Below are positions 1 to 11,634 of a stretch of DNA of 64,000 nt, in pieces. Each line of letters opens with the position of its first letter. Position 1 is the first letter of the stretch. The DNA comes from Halichondria panicea. Its lineage: Eukaryota; Porifera; Demospongiae; Suberitida; Halichondriidae. Below the pieces are notes generated by a model. It was not told the DNA's origin, did not search any database, and saw nothing but the letters and a program-made list of their open reading frames with translations. A program made the position numbers and the translations under genes. Location: NCBI RefSeq assembly GCF_963675165.1, contig NC_087392.1, forward strand, positions 4,113,442 to 4,177,441, read 5' to 3'.

Positions 1-480
1 GGCAGCTTTCGGTGTTAAAGCTTCGTTGTCTAATAAAAGCGAGCAAAATGTAGCTTGAACAGAACTTGCACATGCGTTACTTATAACTGAAGTGATCCTG
101 TACCAGGTCCAGAAACAATGGAACAGGGTCACTAAAGTAGAAAGCTGTATATACCAGGAACAATATTGGAACAGGGTCACTAAAGCAGAAAGCTTGCTTT
201 AGCTGACTGGGATCCATGCAGGACCTGGAGCCATACTTCTCTGAGACTCCATGCTTCTTTGCTGTGATCCTAATCCACAGTGCATATATTTATAGTACTA
301 CTACCTGTTCTCAAATGTTTCAGCATGCCTCCAGTCTGGTTTAGTTTTATTGCTCCTGAGTTGCTGTGCAAGTCATGCATGATGATGATAACAACATCAC
401 TATATGCACTGCATTATATCAGTCTTCTGGTTTCTTTATAATCATGTCACCAGCCGAGGGTTTGCACTTTAGTGCTCTAG
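1..480 (+). repeat. Interspersed repeat copy with palindromic CTAG terminus, plus short tandem repeat
   Basis: The left edge and the right end match other copies in the window (for example 12905-13239 and 31560-32127). They share a block around GTTAAAGCTTCGTTGTC, and a terminus made of a small GCACT..AGTGC-type palindrome ending in CTAG followed by T. A tandem duplication of about 55 bp, containing GGAACAGGGTCACTAAAG, lies at about 119-195. No coding exon is seen before 508. Part of MSH2 intron sequence. Confidence 0.55.
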
Positions 481-507
481 TTCATCCAGTTATTGTTTGA
501 TTTTCAG

Positions 508-3500
508 GTGGATAAGTGTCTCAGGGGACAATCAAAGTTCATCACTTTGGAGACGAGGAACGATGGTACAAAGTTCACGACCTCATCGCTACGTAGCCTG
601 GGTGAAGACTATCGTGCCCTCAAGAACCAGTACCAATCCTTGCAAGCCTCCCTCGCTAGTGAAGTGGCTCAGATAGCAGCTGGCTACGCTGAGCCTCTCC
701 TCGAGTTGAACCTGATCCTGTCACGTCTTGATGTGATTGTGAGCTTTGCTTGTGTGTCCGCCACTGCTCCCACATCTTATGTGCGACCTACCATCACCAA
801 CAGAGGTGAGGTGCTAATATGTAGTGTCTGCTGTAACAAACTGTTTAATTGCATGTGTGTGTACGTGTGTGTAATTAAGCTTATATGCACAGTTCCCTCC
901 CCTCCCCATTAATCTTATTGTTTTAAATACGTAAGTGTCTCTCTTTTATGCCTGTTTTCTCGAGGAAAGGTGTGAATTTAAATCTTTAGTACAGTTGAGC
1001 CTCGATTATCCGAAAACCTGGTGTCCCCACCTCATCCGGATAGCTGAAATATTCGGATACCAGGAATGACTCTCAATGAGCCACGTCCATCAATAATTCG
1101 AGTAGCCTTAGGCCCTCTGCATGCAAAATCAGCGAACAATGTTCAGATCTAGAGCTCTTACAAATGTACTAGTCTCGACATAATGCACCAGTGGACAGAA
1201 CAAGGTACATGTAGCCAAATATACTGTTAAGGCTAAGCTTCTGCTAATTCAGCAACTTTCAATCATGTGGACACTTAATCAAGTTAATGCGCATGCGCGA
1301 GTAGGTGTTTGCTATGAATTTTTCATCTGGATAATCGAGAATTTAGGTGATCGGGGTTCGGATAATCGAGGCTCAACTGTATATGACTTGTACAGACATT
1401 ACTTAGTTTGATCTCTCATTACCTGTGCTGCACTAGGGGAAGGTGACATAGTTTTGAAGGGAGCCCGACACCCTCTGGTAGAGATGCAAGATGAGATGGC
1501 ATTCATTCCTAATGACATCACCCTGCTCAGAGACAAAGACTCCTTCCAGATCATCACTGGCCCCAACATGGGCGGCAAGTCCACCTACATCAAACAGGTG
1601 AGATTCCAAATTATTAATGACAGTTTTATCGTCATTCTTAATTACCACCCTCCCCTCTAAATTATGAACCACCTGTAAATTAAAAATTAAAGCTTAAACT
1701 TGTTTCTAGGCTCATTACAGACTGTAATGCGAACAGAGCGCCAAGTTACATGTAGGTACTCAAAGATATAGAGGCTGGGAGGAAATTTTAAATGTATGCG
1801 TGCTGGCTTGTTTGGTACCAACATTATAATTATAATTATGAAGTGATAATTCTCTGATGGACATGCTCTATAATACACTGCCAGTTACATAGGACACTTG
1901 TACACGTACATGCTTGCTTGTATGTATACATACAGGCTGGTGTGATTGTGCTGATGGCCCAGATAGGCTGCTTTGTGCCGTGTGAAAGTGCCAGCCTCCC
2001 TGTAATGGATGCTATCCTAGCGAGGGTGGGGGCAAGTGACAGTCAGATGAAGGGCGTGTCCACCTTCATGGCCGAGATGTTGGAGTCAGCTATCATTCTA
2101 AGGGTGAGTTATAGCTAGTATGAGAGTTACTGAGAGCATTTCCTTGTGAAGTTTTTTTGATCGCTAATCGAACAATCGGAATGGCCACAGTTTTTTTATG
2201 TAACTATGTGCACATGCATTCTATAACAATCATAATTATGCCTCGAGGCGTAGCCGCACGAGGGATACGGTAAAGTTGACTGTGTGTGTGTGTGTGTCTG
2301 TTCCAGCTGTAACTGCTCAACGGTTGCAATGCGCCGAAAGCTAACAGCTTCTATAGGCTTCTAGCCACGTTCTCTTGGATTTTGATTCGTGGATTAGCAA
2401 ACGAAAGCTTCTTTCTCGAGTTATGGCTAGTTTGACTCACATTGAAGGCTGTTGCAGTCTCTTCAGAAATCTTTCATAGCGTCATCTGTCCGCACAAACT
2501 TTCTATTCAACATATGAGTTAGCCTTGCACTAAAGCACTAGCTTTTTGTTAGCTACAAGACTCAGAAAATATAATTATGTTAAAACAGCTAGCTAGCAGT
2601 AGCCATTTGTGAAATTGATCTCTTTGGACACACCCTTTAATTATTCCTGTGGATGTAATGCGCATGCACGCTCATTCCCCATGTGTGATATCCAAGATCC
2701 AGATCTAGATCCTCCTGGCAGAATCATCTTTTTCTTGAGGGCCTGGTAAGCCACAAAACACTACCATAATTATAACAATATAGATAACAATAATTATGCA
2801 TGTACACAAGTCTCGATCTTCTTCTTAGATATTATAAATTATACACTGAACTACAGATCCTGGAAGAATCAATTTTCTTCTTTCTTGAGGTCCTGGTAAG
2901 CCACATATAAATACAACAATAGATGCATGTAAATAAGTCTTTTCTTCTCAGTGACTTTATATAGATAAGCTAACTTTAATATTATAGAAACTACTATAAC
3001 ACTAATACTTTTTGAGCGAAAGCATAACATGGCGAGAGAGGCATTAGCAAGCGCACGCTTGCAACACTCGTTATGCTATAGCGTGAGTATACACTTTTTT
3101 TGATATTGGATCAACGGTAAAATTATGTCTTCAGTTGCCATGACGTGAATTTTGTGGATCCAATTTCAACGATTTCTGTTATCAAAGTTTATGAGCAATA
3201 AAATTTACCAATATCGTACTGGTCCATATTTGGAAGGTTCCATATTCTAAGGTTTCGTAGAAATTAATGTTGGACATTGGATCAACAGTAATACAGTTAT
3301 GTCTGTTGAAAGATGTTCATCTGTATACAGACGGCAACCAAGGACTCCCTGGTGATCATCGATGAGTTGGGGCGAGGCACCTCCACATACGATGGGTTCG
3401 GGTTAGCCTGGGCCATCTCTCAGTGAGTCACACGTACTGGTTACATTCTGCATGCTGTTGCTCAAACTCGGTGTATTAAATAATCGTGATTATTTTCCTC

Positions 3501-6500
3501 AGCTATATTGCCACTAAAATCAAATCGTTTTGCTTATTTGCTACCCATTTCCACGAGCTGACAGCACTAGCCGACGAGGTCACCACGGTAACCAATCGTC
3601 ATGTGACGGCCATCACAGCAGAAGATACTCTCACGCTGCTTTATAGAGTTAAGAGTGGTGTGTGTGATCGAAGTTTTGGTATCCATGTGGCAGAGATGGT
3701 GCAGTTCCCTCAAGGCATTATCGACGCGGCACGAAAAAAAGCAGATGAGCTGGAGTTAGCCATGAACATAGGAACAGATGGTGAGTGGACTGCATCGCGA
3801 TATAGATATGCTGTGTTTGTGCTAGATATTAGGTACCCCCTTTAGCAGCTTTGGTGAAGGCCGCAATAATTGGACTTAATTTGGTACCATGTATCATGTA
3901 AATGTACTACAATGTATTTACCTGAGGCGCGTGAGCGGCCACAGGTATACATGTAGTAGTCCGCTGGTTTGTCATCTGGGCCTGCTCACCTGGCTGCCAA
4001 AGCACTGCGTTTACTGCATGGATAGCCTCTACACAACAAGTTATTAGTTTTAATAGATGTTAAAGCTTTGTTGTTGTTTAAAAGCGAGCAAAAGCTAAGA
4101 AGCTAAGAAGCTTGAACTTGCACGTTGGCTAGCTCATAGATAGAAGAGGAAGAGGGATTGGTAGCGGAAGCAGTGGACGTGATACATTTTACATTGAATC
4201 TGCAGTAAAACCTCGAAAACTATCCGCACTACGCCCTATATGCGAGGCTATTTTGCCGGGTAACTCGCTCAAAATTAGAAGTTGTGTTTCTTCAAGACAT
4301 AATCTCTTTCAGCAATTTATAATGTATATCATGCCCAGTCTGTGAGCCACGTGTAGTACTTGCTAATGAATGACCACACCCAGTAAAATTATATAGCTAA
4401 AACGTGCAAGCGTGCTGGTTATAACAATAGGTATAGACCTTTAAATATAAGTGAGTTGCATGGACTGAGCTTATTTGTTTGTGGTTTATTTATGCACTGT
4501 GTGTAGAAATACGCTATCAGCTTGGCTAGCCGGACCACGCCCATCTACAGCTTTGGCTTGTTGACACAGCCTTGATTAAACCGCGGGTAAAGCGGATGTT
4601 ACTCGAGGGTACTTCCGTTACCAATCCCTTTTCCGGCTAGCTCTACACGCGACCTTTATTCAAGGTAGATCTACATATTTGCAGCTGAAGTGATCCTTTA
4701 CCGGTCTCTATTTTATAACTGAACACTCCTCTGGTTTTTATAGATCTATTATTCATGTCAACAGCCGAGGAAAGCACTTCTCAGTGCTCTAGTTCTTATT
4801 AGTTGAGTGATGTGATGCGTACGTGTAACTTCTGAAATTGATTCTTGGTGTGATGAGTGCATGATGACAAAATTGATTGCCGATTGCTCAATACCACAAT
4901 TGGTTGGTTAATTATTATTGTTCCTAAATTCTATACCATACATACGTATATATGGCCTTGTTGCTACAAACTGTATCTTTGTATCACGCCACCTTACCCT
5001 TGTATAATTATGTATTTTTTGTACGATATTGATGAGCTAGGAGAGTTTGTGCATGTATGCATGTATTCAACGTGCATTTAATTATGCTAGGCTCTTCTTT
5101 TTGAGTGACAAAAACTGCATGTATCTACAAAAATTCTACAAAAATTTTACAGCTGCTATATAGTTGATTAGAAGAACACTTGCAGTTTGCGGACACATCT
5201 GGTTATCTATAGTCAGTTTAATTAATGCTTGCTGTGCTGGATGAATGACTGTGTACTGATGTATGTGATGGCTGGAGTATTTTTAACTCGATGAGCGGAG
5301 CTTGTCTATATAATCACGTTCTGTAATAGGAGCCAGGTCATCAATGTATGATAGCCTCAGCTGGTCGGGCCTCAAGCTACTACGGTCAGCTACCTCTCTG
5401 GCTCCATCTGCGTAAGTAGTTAGATCAACGTTATCTCTTTGCTGGACGTAATCGGCTACTTCAAATTGTTCTTCGTTATTGTCATTTGTTATGTGGTACC
5501 TTGCTTGCTGGTTGTTAGCTTGCCATTTTCTCAATGCATAGTTTTTCAAATCAGTAAATTTTGAGCTCTTTAGTATGTAAATATGATAGCCAACCATTAC
5601 AACAAACGAAGTTAAAGCTACAGCCATTGAAATGTTTGCCAGAATCATTTGCTTTCCATTAGTACCACTCACGTAGGATGTCCCACTTGCTAAAAAAGCC
5701 ACATTTAAGAGGAAGAGTGTTTCAAGTGAATTTGTAAACCAGGTTTGGTAAATGGGATTGTTTAATAGTTTAAGACCAAGTAGTCCAAGAGCAAAACTTT
5801 CTGCTGATAGTACAGGGAGAAAAGTGTCTCTAGCGATAGCAGTTATTAGATTTTGACCAATCAGAGTAAAGAGGAGTAGTCCCACCCAGTAGCGATGTTT
5901 TGGAGTGAATGGAGCATGGTATGCGTCCATGAAGCCAGTGTACTTTGTGTTCTTGGTCCATTTCATAAGCTTCCAATTTGAACACCGAGGTAACCATTGT
6001 CCAAAAAAGAGCAGTACAGTGAACAATCCACTTAGAATTAGGATTATGGCAGCAGCGACAAACTGAGGGATGTGACGAGGAGTGAAATATTGAATGTTGG
6101 CATTGTACAGCCAAACGGTTTGATGTAAACCTTCGGGATAGAGCAAGCTGACCGACTGTAATGCAGCTATGATGAATCGTATGAGTTTGGAATAAGAGAG
6201 TAGAATAAGCGTGCCTAAAGCAGCAACTGGGTTTCTGTTGGAGAGAAGCTTTGAGAATGAGTCTGAGTACTTACTTATAGTAATGATGAGAAACATCAGA
6301 AGAAACAAATAAGCTGGAAAGACAAGTTGAAGTAGCACCTTTGCTGTAGAGTCCATTCCATCGTAAAAACAAGTTTCTATTCCAAAATCAAGATTCACCC
6401 ATGATATGAATATTGTTAGAAAATTGTTTTGTGATAAAAATGTTGCTTTATTTGCTGCTAATATGTTAGCGTAGAAGATTAATCCATAAATATTTCCAGT

Positions 6501-9500
6501 TGCTATGGTGACATTTAGCAAAAGAATAAAAGCAACAAGCGCTAGGCCTGCTAAAACAAACGGAATTATTAGGAAAAGGAAAACATTTGAGCATTCCATA
6601 CATTTTGAAGTAGCCAACACAAGACTCAATCCTCGTTCACATTCTCCACACAAGACACCACTTCGATTGTAGGCACACTGTCTGTCTATCTGCTGTGGGC
6701 TGCTGAGGCTAATGTTAAGTGGTTTCTCTACGCAGTAATCGAATGGACAGTCACTAATAACAAATCCTCTATCATTGGTACTATTGGTCGTTCCAATCCA
6801 AATGTTGCTTTCTAATTGAATAGTTTTATCTTCAGGGTAGCAGTGAATTATCTGATGGGACTCTAACTTTTTGTCGCACTCACATAAGCAGTCTATTTCT
6901 GATCGATGTGGTTGAAATCCAATGGGACATATGCAGGGAAGAAAGGTCACGGAAAATGTTTGCTTTGAAATTCCCAAATTGAGGCATGGACCATCAGCAT
7001 AGATTTCCACTTGAGCAGAGCTGTCTTGTGAAAATACATTGTATTTCAATTCTGTGCACTCATTGCTAACTATCCTCTTTGTCTGCCCTTCCTTTAAGCG
7101 ACCAACTCCACTCGCCGTGATGACTGTACTGTAAACCGTTGCATTCACTGGGTTCCCGACTTGGTCAACTGCAGAAAGATGTACTGAAAATTCTTCTCCT
7201 TTCCTTTTATAAATCGTTGAAGATACATTGTAGTTGTCACAGAATACCACTCTAACTGGTTCTGAAGACATTGATAAGTACCCTGGAAACATGACTGTCT
7301 CTTGGATGTACTGTTGTAGTCTATTGATAACACCGTTTATTTCAGCAAGTGCATCTGTTCTGCATCTATCAAGCAAGCCTCCATAGATTGCCGACCCAGA
7401 TACAGCTGAGTTATTAGTAATGAAAATATTTACTTTGTTAACTTTTTTTGAGAATATGTCATAGAGTGCGATTGTTTGTATAAAGCAATATGGGATGACA
7501 GACTCTTTATCTGGAGCTGCGTAATCTGTTCCTTGGCATTGATAGCCTCCTGTTGAATTATCAGCAATATAGATACCACCTCCTTGTAGAGCTGTGTTGC
7601 TAGTCACCTCTAAGTTGACGTTTAGCTCGTATTTGTCCTTGAGTAGATATATTTTGGTGTTTCCTCCTAAGTATAGTCCACCACCTTTAAATCTGGCAAT
7701 GTTTGAGCCAATGCTGACGATTGATTTTGAAATTTTCACTAGTGAAGATATTGCGTATATGCCGCCCCCATTCTGACCGGCAAAGTTATTTGTAATCAAA
7801 CTCGAACTTGTCTCCGATTTAAATACAATTGTACTCAAGTATGAATATATAGCACCACCGAATGCTTCCACTGTATTTTCAGATATTTTAATTGGGGATA
7901 ATATGGACACTGTGCTCTCCCTCACATATAACCCTCCTCCAATATTACCTGTGTTATTGGTGATTGCTATTTCCTCTGTGCTATTGAAATATATGTCACA
8001 TAGAACACCTCCAATTGCCCCAGGTTTGTTGTTTGTGAATGCTACTGATCCAGTAAAGTACATTTCACTGCTGGAACAGTGAAGGTAGCCAATATTGTTC
8101 GTGAAATTAATATTGTTCATCGTCAAATCTGAATGTGCTACATATATTCCCAAACCACTCATGTCAGCATGATTATCTATGAAATTAGTGTTTTCGATAT
8201 GGGACTTGCTGCTGTATCTTATGAAAACTATACCACCGTAATTTCTTCGGAAGTCATTGTTTTTGATATGTATCGTGTTTGGCTGGATAATGGATTCAAT
8301 GTGAACTGTCGATCCAATTATAAACATGTCATCTTTGAAAGCTTTGTTCTCAGAAAATGTGCAATTGAAAACCGATAAATATTTGTTGTTCCATATTTCT
8401 ATAGCTGACCCTTCACGAGCAGTGTTATCAGTGAAAGTGCTGTCAATAACAGTAACGTTGCTTCCATTCTGAATAGCGTCAATGAAAATGGCTCCACCCA
8501 CATTTTTAGCGTGATTGTGTCTGAACTCACAGCCATTGATGTGTAACAACACTGCAATATTTGCACTCACTTCAATGGCACCACCACTTACACTGTTATT
8601 GTTGCATGCAAATGTGCAGTTGTTAATGTGCATATGGCATATGTCTGTATTGATTTCGATTGCACCATAATCATCGATACTCATTAAAAACTTACTGTTG
8701 TTGATGGTTATTGCTACTTTGTGTTCATTGATACCAGAAAACTTTTCGAAAATTTCTGTGCTCTGAAATAGAGAACTTTTGTAAAATGTGCTTCCCGTGA
8801 TGAACATATAGCGGACATATCCAATATGTAGATACGCATTATGGAATGTTACGCTATCTACTGAAAATTCGTCCACAAGAATGATGATATTGTTTCCGTG
8901 GAGATTAATCACAGTGTCGGTGTTGCAGTTATTGGTGCAGTATCTGATTGCTCTTACAATTTTAAAGGAACTGAGTATAAGATCTTGGTTGTCAGAGAGG
9001 TTGTGCAATCCGGGAAGAAAGTACAGAGAAACATTACTCACATTACTCAGAATATCCCCTGTCTTATTGCTAAATTGTTTAAGAGTGCTACATGGCTGTA
9101 CCTTGTACTGGTGAAGGCACTGCTCAGGATCGATATCGAAATGCTGTGGCACAATGTAAACATCAGTTGTATTGCCGATGGCCAACAATGTTGACAGGAT
9201 GAGCCCAAGAGAAATAATCCTGTCCATAGTTTGCCTGCTTGTGACACATTTATAAAGTTGACGTTGATAGTTAAATTTACTTCCCACACTTCGACGCTGA
9301 CTCTTTCAGTGTTTCAGCTACAAACTTAGAATCTAGCAGTTTTACTTATTCTCTGAATATACAATCACTGTTATTTGTTTGTAGTTTCAGTGTTGTGAAA
9401 AGAGATGTACATCAATTAACATTAGGCAGCTGTATAGTAGTGACAATGTCATCATACATCACTGATGCCCAACCTTCTCCATAATGATTTATGTATACAT

Positions 9501-10827
9501 CCCGCTATAGTATTGTAGTTGTATACGTTGTCAAGGTTACAAATGTGTAAAGTCATACAGTCCCCTCGATCCGTGTTATATTATTCTTATTACTCTGTCG
9601 CGTAGCCTCGAGGCATGATTTGATAAGGGGACGTTGTGATATTATATATATATATAGCATGAGAATCCTCATGTTTTATTTTCAGACAACTCGCCCTCCT
9701 GCTTGTGTGCCTATATATTACACTCAGTCTCATGCTGTATCTAATTTAGATTATGGGCATAATTTAAGTGGGATCTAATTAAGCATGATTCTAACCACTT
9801 ATATGGTAGGAACGTCCTTGCTCTCTAAATGTTGAGATTAGTGGCACAGAATAGTTTAGCCTCGTTCAGAGGTTCTTACATTGAATAGGCAATCAATTGG
9901 AATGGTTTCATTTAATGACCTAGCTTATACTATTGTCTCTATGTAATGGTTAGATAATGGGCATGAGGTATCTATGCATGTGTTATAGTGTCCCAAAACT
10001 CGAGGGATGAGGGACACTATAACCATAGATACCGGCTCCTACTACTCTCAAATGAAGAAACTCAAGCTAGAATTTGCAGCAAACGAGCGGCTCCTATATT
10101 ACTCTCGAACAAAACGAAAGAAAAAAGCCAAAGCTATATAGAATCCCAGCACTTCCCTACATCCAGCTCCTCCCCCATGCAGCCTTGCAGTAAACAAGCA
10201 CAGCACACTGCTCAAGAAACAAGCGGCTCCTACTATATTCTCGAACAAAGCCAAAAGAAACCACTATAGAGCTTCCCTCTTCCGTTCTACAAACTGTGCT
10301 TATGTTATTGTGCTACTAGACTAAGCATCTAGCTACAATCATGTTATTACATGTGCATCTCCTTATGTGAAAATTTGGGACTTCATGAATGCATAGGTTT
10401 TCATTGATGCATTGTACTGTTTATCAACAATTCATTAATATATCGGTACATAACTTTCAGTATTAAATCATTAATGCATTATTATACTCATGCAGTGACA
10501 CACATTACGTCCCTATAAATAACTTTACATGATTACCAGGTCTTAAAAGGTGTTTTGGATTATTAATTGACGGATATTTACTTGATGACTTCATAAGTTG
10601 CTGTTACCATGCATGCAGGCGGTGATGAGGAACCAGCTGCCAAGCGTAGTCGCTCGGAGAGGGTAGAGGGAGAGAGACTAATACGTCAGTTTGTACTGAA
10701 AGCCAAGGAGCTTGTGGAGGGCTCTCTGCCTGAAGCCGAAGTGAAGGCGACAATGGACGACATGAAGCGGGAGATTAGTACCAGCGACAATGCTTATGTT
10801 AAGGCAGTTATTCAATCCTGTGTTTAG
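508..10827 (+). CDS. MSH2: MSH2 mismatch-repair ATPase, 3' half (partial, 5' end outside window)
   Basis: Subunit of the nuclear MutS-alpha/beta mismatch-recognition complexes. Exons read: 508-805, 1437-1597, 1936-2103, 3331-3422, 3503-3780 and 10619-10827, all with GT/AG borders and matching phases. The first visible exon is the end of the lever/clamp helices. The Walker A loop (GPNMGGKS) is at 1559-1582. The segment CFVPCESA follows, then Walker B/signature [12 protein letters not shown] in exon 3331-3422, and the ATHFHEL switch at about 3537-3560. The terminal exon, joined through a split Gly codon, encodes the C-terminal helical dimerisation tail and stops at 10827. The last intron of about 6.8 kb contains the opposite-strand BH1 gene. 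The N-terminal domains lie left of position 1. Copies of exons 4, 5 and the terminal exon recur downstream (units B-E), so splicing to another terminal exon is possible. Identity of the family is very secure; use of the 10619 exon is inferred from phase and proximity. Confidence 0.93.
992..1379. mobile_element. pogo/Tigger-type miniature element (388 bp)
   Basis: It has perfect terminal inverted repeats, CAGTTGAGCCTCGATTATCC at the left and its reverse complement at the right. It is flanked by TA on both sides (990-991 and 1380-1381), the target duplication of Tc1/mariner/pogo elements. There is no open reading frame, so it is non-autonomous. It lies in an MSH2 intron. A solitary related end is seen at about 40947-40970. 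Confidence 0.85.
2238..3075 (+). repeat. Interspersed repeat R1, full-length-like copy
   Basis: It begins with GCCTCGAGGCGTAGCCGC, then a (TG)n run, then a conserved body, and ends near a GGCATTAGCA..GCGC..GCTTG block. The same order is seen at 16916-18665 (+) and, reversed, at 26409-27782. It has no clear terminal inverted repeats and no long open frame. It lies in the MSH2 intron between exons 2103 and 3331. Confidence 0.75.
3905..4792 (+). repeat. Palindromic-terminus (CTAG) repeat copy, interrupted by a second element
   Basis: Matches the family at 12905-13239 and ends with the same TCAGTGCTCTAG terminus at 4792. The element at 4136-4634 is inserted in it. It lies just downstream of MSH2 exon 5, in the large intron. 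The equivalent copy lies at the same place in units B and E, so it is older than the duplication. Confidence 0.55.
4136..4634. mobile_element. Inverted-repeat DNA element with 9-bp duplication
   Basis: Subterminal inverted repeats of about 20 bp (left from 4146, GGGATTGGTAGCGGAAG; right around 4613-4634) face each other with one or two mismatches. GGCTAGCTC flanks the insert on both sides (4127-4135 and 4635-4643). Units B and E lack the insert at the corresponding position (for example around 13150), which gives an empty-site comparison. The superfamily is not determined. Confidence 0.6.
5283..9227 (-). CDS. BH1: beta-helix ectodomain, multi-pass membrane protein (intronless)
   Basis: Function unknown. 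A single-exon frame of about 1314 residues. The start at 9227 is chosen because paralogues begin at the same place (MxxIISLGL) and a signal peptide follows directly; an upstream in-frame Met at 9287 would add 20 residues. Order: signal peptide 1-20; Asn-rich, N-glycosylation-rich right-handed beta-helix of about residues 100-600 with repeated GGAI/GGGIY turns and short Ser/Asn strands; a linker with Cys pairs; a Cys cluster CGECERG..CMEC at about 850-878; then from about 880 some 7-9 hydrophobic segments (for example [19 protein letters not shown]); and a hydrophilic tail of about 95 residues. This suggests a plasma-membrane receptor or adhesion protein with the beta-helix outside. It lies wholly within, and antisense to, the last MSH2 intron. 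The beta-helix class is similar to POMP/pectate-lyase-like folds. The membrane part is not matched to a known receptor class by eye. Confidence 0.88.
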   Translation of the reverse strand: MDRIISLGLILSTLLAIGNTTDVYIVPQHFDIDPEQCLHQYKVQPCSTLKQFSNKTGDILSNVSNVSLYFLPGLHNLSDNQDLILSSFKIVRAIRYCTNNCNTDTVINLHGNNIIILVDEFSVDSVTFHNAYLHIGYVRYMFITGSTFYKSSLFQSTEIFEKFSGINEHKVAITINNSKFLMSIDDYGAIEINTDICHMHINNCTFACNNNSVSGGAIEVSANIAVLLHINGCEFRHNHAKNVGGAIFIDAIQNGSNVTVIDSTFTDNTAREGSAIEIWNNKYLSVFNCTFSENKAFKDDMFIIGSTVHIESIIQPNTIHIKNNDFRRNYGGIVFIRYSSKSHIENTNFIDNHADMSGLGIYVAHSDLTMNNINFTNNIGYLHCSSSEMYFTGSVAFTNNKPGAIGGVLCDIYFNSTEEIAITNNTGNIGGGLYVRESTVSILSPIKISENTVEAFGGAIYSYLSTIVFKSETSSSLITNNFAGQNGGGIYAISSLVKISKSIVSIGSNIARFKGGGLYLGGNTKIYLLKDKYELNVNLEVTSNTALQGGGIYIADNSTGGYQCQGTDYAAPDKESVIPYCFIQTIALYDIFSKKVNKVNIFITNNSAVSGSAIYGGLLDRCRTDALAEINGVINRLQQYIQETVMFPGYLSMSSEPVRVVFCDNYNVSSTIYKRKGEEFSVHLSAVDQVGNPVNATVYSTVITASGVGRLKEGQTKRIVSNECTELKYNVFSQDSSAQVEIYADGPCLNLGISKQTFSVTFLPCICPIGFQPHRSEIDCLCECDKKLESHQIIHCYPEDKTIQLESNIWIGTTNSTNDRGFVISDCPFDYCVEKPLNISLSSPQQIDRQCAYNRSGVLCGECERGLSLVLATSKCMECSNVFLFLIIPFVLAGLALVAFILLLNVTIATGNIYGLIFYANILAANKATFLSQNNFLTIFISWVNLDFGIETCFYDGMDSTAKVLLQLVFPAYLFLLMFLIITISKYSDSFSKLLSNRNPVAALGTLILLSYSKLIRFIIAALQSVSLLYPEGLHQTVWLYNANIQYFTPRHIPQFVAAAIILILSGLFTVLLFFGQWLPRCSNWKLMKWTKNTKYTGFMDAYHAPFTPKHRYWVGLLLFTLIGQNLITAIARDTFLPVLSAESFALGLLGLKLLNNPIYQTWFTNSLETLFLLNVAFLASGTSYVSGTNGKQMILANISMAVALTSFVVMVGYHIYILKSSKFTDLKNYALRKWQANNQQARYHITNDNNEEQFEVADYVQQRDNVDLTTYADGAREVADRSSLRPDQLRLSYIDDLAPITERDYIDKLRSSS
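9228..10618. other. BH1 upstream region and remainder of MSH2 last intron
   Basis: No gene. The first few hundred bases upstream of BH1 are shared with BH2, BH3 and BH4 and presumably hold their promoter. A TTTATAAA-like string about 20 bp above the start codon is conserved, but it is too close to the ATG to be a confident TATA box. A block at about 9990-10270 is an inverted relative of 15900-16170, an unclassified repeat. The stretch 10330-10600 is conserved in units B, C and E next to the MSH2 terminal exon copies. Confidence 0.5.
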
Positions 10828-11212
10828 TATAATTATTATCCAACACTCACATCTGTCATTCGTTATTATCCCTGTAATGCCCTAAAGTAATTTTCTTGAG
10901 TCACTATGCTTGAGTCAACACAAGTATAACTCTTTCAATCATTTATCAACCATGCATATGAATCACCACCCGTAATATGCACAATATAATAATATTATTG
11001 ATTTGCCATTCATTGTTACCCCTTATATTATAATTTATGATGTATGCTCACTAATAGTCATTTACTTACAATTATTGGTTGGTATAGAGTGTATACAAGT
11101 ACCCTGGATTTAGCTTCAACATTTTATGAAAACTTAGAACGAGACCTTTCAATTTGTGTCAGTGTGAAAGTGTTTGCCAATTTTGCCATACTCTATGGAT
11201 GTGGAGTTCCTC

Positions 11213-11264
11213 TTCCATTGATGATCACCATGCATGTAGGGATTCCTTGGTTACCGTCCGTATA
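11213..11264 (-). pseudogene. Inverted fragment of MSH2 exon 4 (unit B)
   Basis: On the - strand this matches the start of MSH2 exon 3331-3422 including the acceptor side: ACGG.AACCAAGG and GGTGATCATC are recognisable, with a short insertion between them. A second inverted copy is at 28115-28172. It marks the left edge of the duplicated unit. Confidence 0.6.
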
Positions 11265-11634
11265 ATCTCTCAAACAATGATGATCTTTGATAACACCAAG
11301 TTTAATACGGCAGCTGAAAGAGTCCCCGAACCACTGATTACAAGGGGATTATAGTTTAACATCTTTCCACAGCTAGTCCTTGACTTTTTATTTTGCCCGT
11401 CATTCTTTTTGACTATTCTCAAAAAGTCAGCCTATTATTCCAGTTTGGTGTACCCATTATTCCAGTTTAAAGAAAAGACAATTTATGTAGCATGAATTAA
11501 TCTCTAGTGCTGAGTTTTGCAAAAGTGAAAATACTCCTCCATGCCTGCCTACATTAGTGGCTAGTGCTTACTGTACATAACTAGATGCTAGCCACATTAT
11601 AAGATGTTAAATTTATGTCTACTAGACTTAAATT

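Noticed and set aside
5830-6114. Open frames overlapping BH1, BH2 and BH4 in other frames (also 19463-20005, 33195-33614)
   Set aside because: They recur only because the BH genes are paralogous; the long BH frame with signal peptide and membrane segments explains the sequence.
9241-9260. TATA-like string before BH1 (also before BH2 and BH4)
   Set aside because: Only about 20 bp above the start codon; a normal transcription start would fall inside the coding region.
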